Positions 1 through 5,607 of a stretch of DNA of 5,607 bases are shown here, piece by piece; positions within the stretch are counted from its first letter, which is position 1; each line of letters begins with the position of its first letter. The stretch is from Gammaproteobacteria bacterium (lineage in GTDB: Bacteria; Pseudomonadota; Gammaproteobacteria; Pseudomonadales; Azotimanducaceae). The stretch is taken from contig JAPUFN010000043.1 of assembly GCA_027293665.1 (NCBI GenBank), positions 1-5,607 on the forward strand, given 5' to 3'. The notes beneath the pieces are model-generated. The model was not told the DNA's origin, did not search any database, and was given only the letters and a program-made list of their open reading frames with translations. The position numbers and the translations under genes are program-made.

Positions 1-520
1 TTGCGAGCGCCAGAGCGACGCCCGTCCAATCAAGTTCGGGTATACGATCAATCTCACCCTGCGTCAGCAGCACCACCACGCCAACGTAACTCAGAGCGAT
101 TCCGACCGCCGTTCTACCGGTCAGGCGTTGCTTGAGCACAGGTACCGCCAGGATCGCCAGCATGATTGCCCACGTGTAGTTCAATGGCTGCGCAATCTGT
201 GCAGGCAGCCGGTCATAGGCTGCGAAGAGCAGTAGATAGTAGAGTGCGGGATTGAGCAGTCCGAACAGCGCACCTTCGCGCAGGTTCAGCCCCGTTCCGG
301 GCCAGCCCTTACGAATTGCGGCAATCACGAATACGATCGTTGAGATGCAACTGCCTGCGAACAGCAACTGTATTGGGGTCATTAATTCGAGCCCCAACTT
401 GAAACCTGTCGCTACGCTCGACCACAGCAGGACCGCGACCAGCGCGAAGATCAGCGCTTTGCGTTCATCTTTGCGCGCATCTTTGCGTTGAGAGTCGATG
501 CCCGTCGTCCTTGATCGCAA
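1..520 (-). CDS. EamA/DMT-family transporter, N-terminal part (runs off the left edge)
   Basis: Inner-membrane permease of the drug/metabolite transporter superfamily; the substrate cannot be told from sequence. The visible 173 residues hold a basic N-terminus and then about five hydrophobic helices (roughly residues 22-42, 48-69, 83-101, 107-127 and 136-154), which make one complete EamA repeat and lead into the second. Typical family stretches are ALIFALVAVLLWSS in helix 1, the AQPLNYTWAIM segment, and the end of helix 4 (VPVLKQRLTG), where many members have Glu before the Arg-Leu and this one has Gln. The frame opens after a TAG at 541-539. The only usual start codon before helix 1 is the TTG at 520-518, which has no clear Shine-Dalgarno, so the start is uncertain. 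The gene is divergent from the Nudix gene. The remaining helices lie outside the window. Confidence 0.88.
   Translation of the reverse strand, partial: MRSRTTGIDSQRKDARKDERKALIFALVAVLLWSSVATGFKLGLELMTPIQLLFAGSCISTIVFVIAAIRKGWPGTGLNLREGALFGLLNPALYYLLLFAAYDRLPAQIAQPLNYTWAIMLAILAVPVLKQRLTGRTAVGIALSYVGVVVLLTQGEIDRIPELDWTGVALALA
466..487. repeat. Two-copy 12-bp tandem repeat inside the transporter N-terminus
   Basis: CATCTTTGCG occurs at 466-475 and again at 478-487, a 12-bp period. On the minus strand this encodes consecutive Arg-Lys-Asp-Ala and Arg-Lys-Asp-Glu units just before the first membrane helix. The period is four codons, so copy-number change would keep the frame. It may simply be a small duplication in a tolerant, charged N-terminal tail. 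Confidence 0.6.
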
Positions 521-563
521 ATAAATAATTGAGCCACACTAGCGGATTTGGCACCCTTAGCCC

Positions 564-1223
564 ATGCAATGCGACGACGACCTGAAAAATACCATCCGCG
601 ACCATCTCGCGGCGTTTACGCCAAATATCGCCGAGGTCGATGATGCCCTCCACGCAGCGGTCGCCATTACCGTCACCGACACTGGCCATGGTGCGGCCTT
701 GCCGGGATTGCCAGTTCATGAAGAATGGAATACGGCGGCGGCTCTGCTGCTCACGCGCCGCTCCGCGCAGTTGCGCAATCACCCTGGGCAATGGGCGTTT
801 CCCGGCGGCCGTTTGGATCCTGGTGAAACGCCGGTGGAGACTGCCTTGCGCGAAATGCGTGAAGAAGTCGCGCTCGATATTTCCGCCGACAAAGTGCTCG
901 GGCGACTGGATGATTTTGTGACAAGGTCCGGGTTCGTGATGACACCCATCGTGATCTGGGCCGGGCAGGGGGCGCAGACGACCCCGAATCCAGGCGAAGT
1001 CGAATCCGTTCACCGGATCCCCGTGAGTGAATTTCTACGCGAAGATGCGCCATTGCTCGATTCGATGGAAGGTAGCGAGCATCCGGTTTTACGCATGCCC
1101 GTCGGGGATGACTACATCGCTGCACCAACTGCAGCACTTATCTACCAGTTTCGTGAAGTCTGCCTGCTCGGGCGGGATACCCGGGTGGCGCATTTCGAGC
1201 AGCCTCAGTTCGCCTGGCGTTGA
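564..1223 (+). CDS. NudL-like CoA diphosphatase (Nudix hydrolase)
   Basis: Probable cytosolic, metal-dependent hydrolase that cleaves CoA or its derivatives to 4'-phosphopantetheine species and 3',5'-ADP. The protein has 219 residues. Residues 62-82 fit the CoA-pyrophosphatase signature LLTxR[SA]x3Rx3Gx3FPGG, with L62-L63-T64, R66, S67, R71, G75 and F79-P80-G81-G82. The Nudix box follows directly (G82, E88, R96-E97, E100-E101), except that the last Gly is Ala103. Residues 40-57 form an extra segment before the core strand compared with E. coli NudL as I recall it. A TAG at 558-560 closes the frame, so ATG 564 is the first possible start; it has no obvious Shine-Dalgarno. The family call is firm, the exact substrate is inferred from the signature, and I leave the symbol empty for that reason. 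Confidence 0.9.
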   Translation: MQCDDDLKNTIRDHLAAFTPNIAEVDDALHAAVAITVTDTGHGAALPGLPVHEEWNTAAALLLTRRSAQLRNHPGQWAFPGGRLDPGETPVETALREMREEVALDISADKVLGRLDDFVTRSGFVMTPIVIWAGQGAQTTPNPGEVESVHRIPVSEFLREDAPLLDSMEGSEHPVLRMPVGDDYIAAPTAALIYQFREVCLLGRDTRVAHFEQPQFAWR

Positions 1224-1248
1224 CCGCGACTGTTGCACGCTCTATAAC
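1220..1248 (+). promoter_or_regulatory. Probable sigma70-type promoter for the peroxiredoxin gene
   Basis: TTGACC at 1220-1225 and TATAAC at 1243-1248 are separated by exactly 17 bp, and each box matches five of six consensus bases. The -35 box overlaps the TGA stop of the Nudix gene (1221-1223). Transcription would begin near 1255, leaving a leader of about 60 nt before the peroxiredoxin start. This suggests the peroxiredoxin is transcribed on its own, whether or not there is read-through from the Nudix gene. I see no recognisable regulator site. Confidence 0.65.
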
Positions 1249-1306
1249 CTTCAGTCCGACTATTCCAGTTAACGGACCCCGAACAACAGACTCCAGTAAA
1301 CAAGAA

Positions 1307-1315
1307 GAGGAAGGA
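1307..1315 (+). promoter_or_regulatory. Strong ribosome binding site of the peroxiredoxin
   Basis: The purine run GAGGAAGGA ends two bases before ATG 1318, with its GAGG core seven bases upstream of the start. It fixes the start and predicts efficient translation, in line with the usual high abundance of this enzyme family. Confidence 0.75.
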
Positions 1316-1317
1316 CC

Positions 1318-1797
1318 ATGGCTATCCAAGAAGGCGACAAGCTCCCAGCGGCGACAATGTTCATGATGCAGGACGGTAAGCCGGGTCCCGTCACGACGAG
1401 CGAGCTCTTTGACGGTAAAAAGACCGTTGTATTCGCGCTACCGGGTGCCTACACACCCACCTGTTCGCAAGCACACCTTCCCGGTTACGTGGTCAACGCC
1501 GACGCGATCAAAGCGAAAGGCGTGGACTCCATCGTGTGTATTTCGGTCAACGACGCCTTCGTCATGGACAGCTGGGGTGCGGACAAAAACGCTGAAGAAA
1601 TTCTGATGGTGGGTGACGGCAACGGCGAGTTCACTGCGGCTATCGGACTGGAAATGGATGGCAGCGGATTTGGCATGGGCACGCGCTCGCAGCGCTACGC
1701 AATGATTGTCGACGACGGAACCGTTACCAAACTTGCGGTGGAAGATCCTGGTCAGTTCGAGGTCAGCAAGGCCGAATCCATGCTGGAGGCTCTCTAG
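1318..1797 (+). CDS. Prx5/AhpE-like peroxiredoxin (redoxin domain)
   Basis: Thiol peroxidase that reduces hydrogen peroxide and organic hydroperoxides in the cytosol. The 159 residues are the usual length for a single-domain Prx5-type protein. The active site is PGAYTPTCS, with peroxidatic Cys49 preceded by Pro42, Thr46 and Pro47. The RSQRYAMIVDDG segment (from Arg123) holds the Arg expected to activate the cysteine. The only other cysteine is Cys74. It lies in the strand SIVCISVND, where many homologues also have a Cys, and it is not clearly a resolving cysteine, so a 1-Cys mechanism using glutathione or another external thiol is likely but inferred. ATG 1318 is supported by the strong Shine-Dalgarno GAGGAAGGA (1307-1315). 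There is no fused glutaredoxin domain. The gene follows the Nudix gene after 94 bp and converges on tesB. Confidence 0.95.
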   Translation: MAIQEGDKLPAATMFMMQDGKPGPVTTSELFDGKKTVVFALPGAYTPTCSQAHLPGYVVNADAIKAKGVDSIVCISVNDAFVMDSWGADKNAEEILMVGDGNGEFTAAIGLEMDGSGFGMGTRSQRYAMIVDDGTVTKLAVEDPGQFEVSKAESMLEAL

Positions 1798-1839
1798 CAG
1801 CTTGTTGCTATAGGCAGTTTACTAAGCGAACGGCTGCTT

Positions 1840-2724
1840 TCAAACAGGCTGCTTGTCCTTCGTGAGCGGACGAATTAGACATTCCTGAGCGGCAGTGGCC
1901 ACCAGTTCGCCACTCTGATTGAAAAACTGGCCGCGGACGAATCCCCGGGCGCCACCTGCGTTGGGTGACTCCTTGGCGAACAGCAGCCACTCATCGGCGC
2001 GAAAGCGGCGATGGAACCATAGGGAATGATCCAGGCTCGTGCCGAAAACGTTTTCCCCCATGGAGTTGCGGCCGTGGGGCAACATGGACGTTCCCATGAA
2101 ATCCAAATCAGACATGTAAGCAAGCATTGCCAGATGCACCTCCGGATCGTCGGGCAACGGATCGCGGGTTTTCAACCAGGTGTGTTTATACGGTGGATGT
2201 ACTTTGTCATCCGTCATGAGGATCCGCTCAACCTGTCGAACGTCGATTGCTGCGAAGCGAAAAGCGTAGCGCTGCACTTCGGGCCGGCTTCTGGCGACTT
2301 CGAGGTAGACCTCACGTTCCCCTCGCAAAGCTTCAGGGGGAGGTACGTCGGGCATCGGCAAAGCGTGATGCAGACCGTCTTCGGGTTTCTGCCAGGAAGA
2401 TGACATGTTGAATATCGCCTTACCGTGCTGGATCGCGACGACCCGACGAGTACTGAAGCTGCGACCGTCGCGAATGCGTTCCACGTCATAGAGGATTGGC
2501 ACGTTCCAGTCGCCGAGTCGCAAAAAATAGCCGTGCAGTGAATGCAGGAAATGATTGTTGTCAATCGTCCGGTAAGCAGCGGCGATGGCCTGGGCGAGCA
2601 CCTGTCCGCCGAATACGTGTTCGGTTTTGTGATTCTGACCCCGATAGAGATTCCTCTCGATCGGTTCAACATCGAGGATGTCGACGATTTCCTGCAGAAC
2701 TGGGTTCATGCACGGTAGCGGCAT
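1840..2724 (-). CDS. tesB: Acyl-CoA thioesterase II (TesB)
   Basis: Cytosolic double-hotdog enzyme that hydrolyses medium- and long-chain acyl-CoA to free fatty acid and CoA. The 294 residues compare with about 286 in E. coli TesB. The N-terminal hotdog covers roughly residues 7-115 (RGQ at 28-30, FGGQVLAQA at 38-46, DGRSFSTRRV at 86-95). The C-terminal hotdog covers about 180-286. All three catalytic residues known from E. coli (Asp204, Thr228, Gln278) have counterparts: Asp206 in YMSDLDF, Thr229 in GTSLDHSLWFHRR and Gln280 in AAQECLIR. The ATG at 2724 gives five extra residues. The in-frame ATG at 2709 (MNPVLQEIVD) fits the E. coli N-terminus better, and neither has a Shine-Dalgarno. The gene is convergent with the peroxiredoxin (42-bp gap) and divergent from the cupin. 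Confidence 0.95.
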   Translation of the reverse strand: MPLPCMNPVLQEIVDILDVEPIERNLYRGQNHKTEHVFGGQVLAQAIAAAYRTIDNNHFLHSLHGYFLRLGDWNVPILYDVERIRDGRSFSTRRVVAIQHGKAIFNMSSSWQKPEDGLHHALPMPDVPPPEALRGEREVYLEVARSRPEVQRYAFRFAAIDVRQVERILMTDDKVHPPYKHTWLKTRDPLPDDPEVHLAMLAYMSDLDFMGTSMLPHGRNSMGENVFGTSLDHSLWFHRRFRADEWLLFAKESPNAGGARGFVRGQFFNQSGELVATAAQECLIRPLTKDKQPV

Positions 2725-2786
2725 CAGGGCGATGGTGGCATTCTAATCTGGAGTGCGCAGAAGATGCGATGAATGCGCTGCATATA

Positions 2787-2793
2787 AAGGAGG
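2787..2793 (+). promoter_or_regulatory. Near-perfect ribosome binding site that decides the cupin start
   Basis: AAGGAGG matches the anti-Shine-Dalgarno fully, with four bases between it and ATG 2798. A GTG at 2753 and another at 2795 are also in frame. The first would add 15 residues of uncharacteristic Arg/Cys-rich sequence and would put this ribosome site inside the coding region, so ATG 2798 is preferred. Confidence 0.75.
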
Positions 2794-2797
2794 AGTG

Positions 2798-3151
2798 ATG
2801 CAAGCCGTAAGGGTCTACACAGGTGACGATGACGCGTCACACTTCGAGGATTTCGAGATCGAGTTGGAAACTCAGGGTGCCTGGGGCCAGATCTCGTCGT
2901 TGTGGTGCGGTAAGGGAGTCATATTCCGCGAGGTAGATGGCAGCTACAATCTCGATTTCCACAACGCGCCACGCCGGCAGTTTGTCATCAACCTCAGTGG
3001 TTCTGTGGAACTCGAAGTGGGCGATGGCAGCAAACGACTGCTGGGTCCCGGTGGCATACTGCTGGCCGAAGACACCACCGGTCAGGGTCATATCAGCAGA
3101 GCGGTTGATGGTGAGCCGCGCAGTTGTCTTTTTATCCCGCTGGATGATTAG
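2798..3151 (+). CDS. Small single-domain cupin protein
   Basis: A 117-residue cytosolic beta-barrel protein of the cupin superfamily with no assigned reaction. Visible landmarks are the first cupin segment HNAPRRQFVINLSGSVELEV (from His55) and the second segment GPGGILLAEDTTGQGH (Gly83 to His98). His55 and His98 are the likely metal ligands. Gln61 sits where a classic motif would have a further His or Glu, so the metal site is reduced or uses other ligands. This HxAPRRQF...EDTTGxGH pattern recurs in small stand-alone cupins of unknown role. There is no signal peptide. The gene is divergent from tesB with a 73-bp gap, and it may be monocistronic because 133 bp separate it from the next gene. 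The fold is confident, but the substrate is unknown. Confidence 0.85.
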   Translation: MQAVRVYTGDDDASHFEDFEIELETQGAWGQISSLWCGKGVIFREVDGSYNLDFHNAPRRQFVINLSGSVELEVGDGSKRLLGPGGILLAEDTTGQGHISRAVDGEPRSCLFIPLDD

Positions 3152-3189
3152 ACGATAGAGTAATGTTCGCAAAAACAATCTCTTAGCAT

Positions 3190-3231
3190 CCCCCTCAGGA
3201 AGCATAAGAAAACTAATTCGCCCCCTCAGGA
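3190..3231. repeat. 11-bp direct repeat pair upstream of the lipoprotein gene
   Basis: CCCCCTCAGGA occurs at 3190-3200 and identically at 3221-3231, with starts 31 bp apart, which is close to three DNA helical turns. The 20-bp spacer is A/T-rich in an otherwise GC-rich region. The arrangement resembles a pair of protein-binding sites on one DNA face upstream of a gene. That role is inferred; the repeat itself is directly seen. Confidence 0.55.
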
Positions 3232-3239
3232 CCCAGCCG

Positions 3240-3279
3240 ATCTCCCCTGTCAGTCTCGCTGGCAACCGATGAGGGAGAT
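3240..3279 (+). promoter_or_regulatory. Possible RBS-sequestering hairpin in the lipoprotein leader
   Basis: ATCTCCC (3240-3246) is exactly complementary to GGGAGAT (3273-3279). The second arm contains the GGGAG Shine-Dalgarno (3273-3277) of the gene starting at GTG 3285. An inner hairpin can form between 3249-3253 and 3259-3263, with one G-U pair and a five-base loop, and this would help bring the arms together. If formed in the mRNA, the stem would hide the ribosome site. Seven pairs over this distance could also arise by chance, and I recognise no known riboswitch or thermometer family. Confidence 0.4.
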
Positions 3280-3284
3280 GTGGC

Positions 3285-4421
3285 GTGAACAACTACCGAA
3301 CGATCCTGCTGATTATCATAGTGGCGTTGACAGGTTGTGCCGGGCTGCAGACCGGCCCGACTGGACCCGCTGCGGTTGCCAACTCTGTACGTAACGAGAT
3401 GGGCCGGATGGCCGTTCGTGCGCCGAGTCAACCATCAGTCACGCTAACGGCGGATCTCGTCAACAAGGGTGAGGCTGCTGGTAAAACAGCCGCTGCGGCG
3501 GGGCTTGGCTGGTTAGCTGGCAGTCTCGATGCTGCGGCACAAACCGAAGAACCGTTCAGCGCAGCGTTCATCCTGGCACTCGGGTTGGTTACTGCGCCGA
3601 TCGTTGCCGCCGGCGGTGCTGTGTATGGTGCGACCGTTGCCGATACAGATGAGGCCATCGCCGAGGGAAACCGGGTGCTCGAAGATTCTCTCGCATTTGC
3701 ACCCGCCCGCTTTCAACACAATCTGCAGACCCTGATGGCCGACAAGGCGCCGCTGGCTCATCTCTTTGTTCCGGCTGACACCGAAAATGCAGCCCTTCGC
3801 GCGCGTGGCTTTGATTCCGTGATGGACCTGCAGATGCGATCGCTGCGCAGCCGCCCCAGCGAAAATCAATACGAGGTCAGCTTCAGCTCGGACAATCGCG
3901 TGGTGGTGACCGCCTTGATTGATGAGCGTCTGTTGGAGACCCGGCACTATGCTCGGCAGACGGCAGATGCCAGCGTTTCTTCCTGGGCTCGCAACAACGG
4001 CGAGGTTCTTCTGACGGATTTGGACAAACGTTTCGCCGAAATCTCCGAAGAGATCGTCAGTGAATTTTTCATTGCGCCCGCAATTCGGGTTCGGGGACTC
4101 GAACCGGTGTCCAGCGGTTGGGGCCGGGCTGGCAGGATCAGCGGTTTGAAGCCGCTGTTCGTCTGGTCCGCGCTGGACGGCGCCAGTGATACGCCCAGTG
4201 CTGATGTCGAGTATGAGATTTTACTGTTCACGAAGAAGAACAACCCCGCAGCTGGTGTTCGATCTCGGCAGATGCGGTATGTGTTCGCGGAAAATCTGCT
4301 GGCTTGCCAGAGTTACCGCTGGAAGATACGCGCCCACTACGACAGCTTTGGCGCACCTGCCGTCAGCGAGTGGACGCCAACCTATCGATTCAAAACACCG
4401 TGCGAAAAGCGCAGGCGGTAG
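3285..4421 (+). CDS. Putative outer-membrane lipoprotein with C-terminal fibronectin-III-like domain
   Basis: I do not recognise this 378-residue protein as a named family. Residues 1-18 are a lipoprotein signal: a positive N-terminus, the hydrophobic run ILLIIIVAL, and the lipobox LTGC with Cys18 as the lipidation site. Ala at +2 gives no inner-membrane retention signal. An Ala/Gly-rich region (about 64-80) and a hydrophobic Gly-rich stretch (about 93-118, AAGGAVYGATVAD at its end) could insert in or lie on a membrane. Residues 120-265 look like a mixed alpha/beta domain. Residues 287-373 show the W/Y pattern of a fibronectin-III-like beta sandwich (KPLFVWSALDG, VEYEILLF, YRWKIRAHY, YRFKTPC). 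Cys341 and Cys373 are the only cysteines after Cys18 and could form a disulfide in this domain. The GTG start has GGGAG seven bases upstream. It is convergent with the acylase gene. Confidence 0.8.
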   Translation: MNNYRTILLIIIVALTGCAGLQTGPTGPAAVANSVRNEMGRMAVRAPSQPSVTLTADLVNKGEAAGKTAAAAGLGWLAGSLDAAAQTEEPFSAAFILALGLVTAPIVAAGGAVYGATVADTDEAIAEGNRVLEDSLAFAPARFQHNLQTLMADKAPLAHLFVPADTENAALRARGFDSVMDLQMRSLRSRPSENQYEVSFSSDNRVVVTALIDERLLETRHYARQTADASVSSWARNNGEVLLTDLDKRFAEISEEIVSEFFIAPAIRVRGLEPVSSGWGRAGRISGLKPLFVWSALDGASDTPSADVEYEILLFTKKNNPAAGVRSRQMRYVFAENLLACQSYRWKIRAHYDSFGAPAVSEWTPTYRFKTPCEKRRR

Positions 4422-4459
4422 TGTGCGGGCCAAGCTGTCTCAGTCGCCGTCGAGTTCGT

Positions 4460-5607
4460 TTACGGCTTATAGGAGTGCGACAGGTTCGCCATGAGCTTGT
4501 CTTCGCTGAACAATGGGTCCCGCAGTTCCTCGCGTGCATACAATGGCGCCTGGTCGGAGAAGTGAGGTGATGTTTCATCCAGTGTGGCCGAACCGAAATG
4601 GTGAATGCCCTGCACCGACAGCTTGCGTTGCGCATCCCAGCTCACGAGGTAGTACAGACCATCGCCAGCCACGTTGGTCAGATAGCCGTCTTTCTCCAAC
4701 CCGTTGCCGTAGATCGCGCGCAGTATGTCAGGGCCGCCTCCCACCGGTAGATTGACTGTCCCGCGGATGTGCCGATTGACAAGTCCCCACTCTGGATCTA
4801 CCTGGCCGAACTTTTCCTGCAGCAAGGCGACACAGGTTTCGAATTGCGGGCCCACGGCAGGCGCCGGGTCGCCTCGCTGTTCAGCACTCCATTCGCTGGA
4901 CACCAGGCACACGCCAAGTGCGGCACCCCGATTGTCGATATCGGTGGTGAGATCCCAGTTGCGCAGGATTGTCTGGGCGGCGTGGAGTTGTGGATTGTCG
5001 GAGTAGTCGATTTCCAGAGCCTGCGTTACGTAGACGTAGGAGCGTGAAGCGCGTGAATAACTTTTATCGTGTTTGATTGCATAAAACTCCGCAGCAGAGA
5101 TCGGCCCCAGCTGATCGAGTAGTTCCATCCCACGATACGCCCGATTGGTCATTCTGGCCTGGTAGCCGGCCGTCGCCGGGAAATTGGCGGGGTCGGGATT
5201 GTCGCCTTCGGCTGTGACCCGAAACGGTGATTGATTGGCACTCATCACCCAGCCAGAGGCAGGATTGACGACCTGCGGCAACTCGTCGAACGGCACGACG
5301 TCCCGCCAGATCAGACTGGAATCATCGCCAGGCAGGTACTGGCTCCAGTCATAGCCGGGCGCACGCTGTGGGGTGAGTGAGTTATGAACAAACATGATGT
5401 TGCCGCTCGCATCGGCCGCGACGAAATTGAAGCTTGCGAAGCTCTGCATGCGCATTGCCTCACGCCACTCGTCGAGATCCTTTGCCTGGTTCATCCTGTA
5501 CCATTGTTCTACCTGGCGCAGTTCACCCATTCCGGCAGAGCGGAATGCATAGGTCCCATGATCGGTGCGCAGCACCGGTCCGTGTTCTGAATAGAGCGTG
5601 TCTTCGT
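4460..5607 (-). CDS. Penicillin-acylase-family amidohydrolase, C-terminal part (runs off the right edge)
   Basis: Ntn-hydrolase of the penicillin G acylase / aculeacin A acylase / acyl-homoserine-lactone acylase group. Such enzymes are usually periplasmic or secreted and are self-cleaved into alpha and beta chains. The frame stays open to the window edge (EDTLYSEHGP precedes a GTG at 5575), so 381 residues of the beta chain are seen. The segment ASGNIMFVHNSLTPQR, then LPGDDSS, VVPFDELPQVVNP and GWVMSANQSPF aligns with the penicillin acylase core. The Asn in SANQSP (about fragment residue 124) corresponds to the oxyanion-hole Asn (beta-Asn241). The C-terminus (HHFGSATLDETSPHFSDQAP) is typical of the family. 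The signal peptide, alpha chain and nucleophilic Ser lie outside the window, so substrate choice between beta-lactams, AHLs and other amides cannot be judged. Confidence 0.92.
   Translation of the reverse strand, partial: EDTLYSEHGPVLRTDHGTYAFRSAGMGELRQVEQWYRMNQAKDLDEWREAMRMQSFASFNFVAADASGNIMFVHNSLTPQRAPGYDWSQYLPGDDSSLIWRDVVPFDELPQVVNPASGWVMSANQSPFRVTAEGDNPDPANFPATAGYQARMTNRAYRGMELLDQLGPISAAEFYAIKHDKSYSRASRSYVYVTQALEIDYSDNPQLHAAQTILRNWDLTTDIDNRGAALGVCLVSSEWSAEQRGDPAPAVGPQFETCVALLQEKFGQVDPEWGLVNRHIRGTVNLPVGGGPDILRAIYGNGLEKDGYLTNVAGDGLYYLVSWDAQRKLSVQGIHHFGSATLDETSPHFSDQAPLYAREELRDPLFSEDKLMANLSHSYKP

Noticed and set aside
465..1013. 182-codon minus-strand open frame overlapping the Nudix gene
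   Set aside because: It is antisense to a clear Nudix protein, shows no recognisable motif, and has the Arg/His-rich composition typical of a shadow frame.
1796..1838. AGCAGC and GCTGCT arms as a terminator between the peroxiredoxin and tesB
   Set aside because: The stem is only six pairs with a loop of over 30 bases, overlaps the end of tesB and lacks a real U-tract, so I would not call a terminator.
2740..2747. ATTCTAAT as overlapping divergent -10 boxes for tesB and the cupin gene
   Set aside because: Each strand has a -10-like hexamer (TAGAAT on minus, TCTAAT on plus), but neither has a plausible -35 at 16-18 bp.
2753..2797. Cupin start at GTG 2753
   Set aside because: It would add an Arg/Cys-rich tail not expected in cupins and place the excellent Shine-Dalgarno at 2787-2793 inside the gene.
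3164..3187. Seven-codon leader peptide (ATG to TAG) after the cupin gene
   Set aside because: It has no convincing ribosome site and no attenuator-like composition; so short a frame is expected by chance.
2837..3292. 151-codon minus-strand frame across the cupin gene and the following gap
   Set aside because: It is antisense to the cupin and would cover the lipoprotein leader; there are no family motifs and the composition is that of a shadow frame.
3513..3947. 144-codon minus-strand frame inside the lipoprotein gene
   Set aside because: It lies wholly antisense to a gene with a clear lipoprotein signal and domain pattern, and has no motif of its own.
4422..4459. Terminator between the lipoprotein and acylase genes
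   Set aside because: I looked on both strands and found no stable stem followed by a T-run in this 38-bp convergent gap.

Overview
This 5.6-kb, moderately GC-rich window looks like an ordinary bacterial chromosomal segment. It is densely coded, with short intergenic gaps and good Shine-Dalgarno sites at some starts. The gene families (TesB-type thioesterase, NudL-like Nudix hydrolase, Prx5-type peroxiredoxin, EamA transporter, Ntn-type acylase, lipoprotein) fit a Gram-negative bacterium. A gammaproteobacterium is my inference, and I cannot name a genus. I see no rRNA, tRNA, CRISPR array, insertion sequence or phage gene.

Layout, left to right. A minus-strand EamA/DMT transporter runs off the left edge (1-520). 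It is divergent from a plus-strand NudL-like CoA diphosphatase (564-1223). A good sigma70-type promoter overlaps that gene's stop codon and leads into a 1-Cys/Prx5-like peroxiredoxin (1318-1797). Convergent with the peroxiredoxin is a TesB acyl-CoA thioesterase II (1840-2724, minus). TesB is divergent from a small single-domain cupin (2798-3151, plus) that has a near-perfect Shine-Dalgarno. A 133-bp gap with an 11-bp direct repeat and a possible RBS-sequestering hairpin precedes an unrecognised lipoprotein with a C-terminal fibronectin-III-like domain (3285-4421, plus). This is convergent with the C-terminal part of a penicillin-acylase-family amidohydrolase (4460-5607, minus), which runs off the right edge.

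How the genes relate. Strands alternate almost gene by gene, so most genes are probably separate transcription units; only the Nudix-peroxiredoxin pair is co-directional and adjacent, and the second gene there seems to have its own promoter. The Nudix hydrolase and TesB both act on CoA compounds (CoA pyrophosphate hydrolysis and acyl-CoA thioester hydrolysis), but nothing in the layout shows they are co-regulated. I do not see a convincing new multi-gene system. The least explained part is the lipoprotein together with its leader (about 3152-4421).
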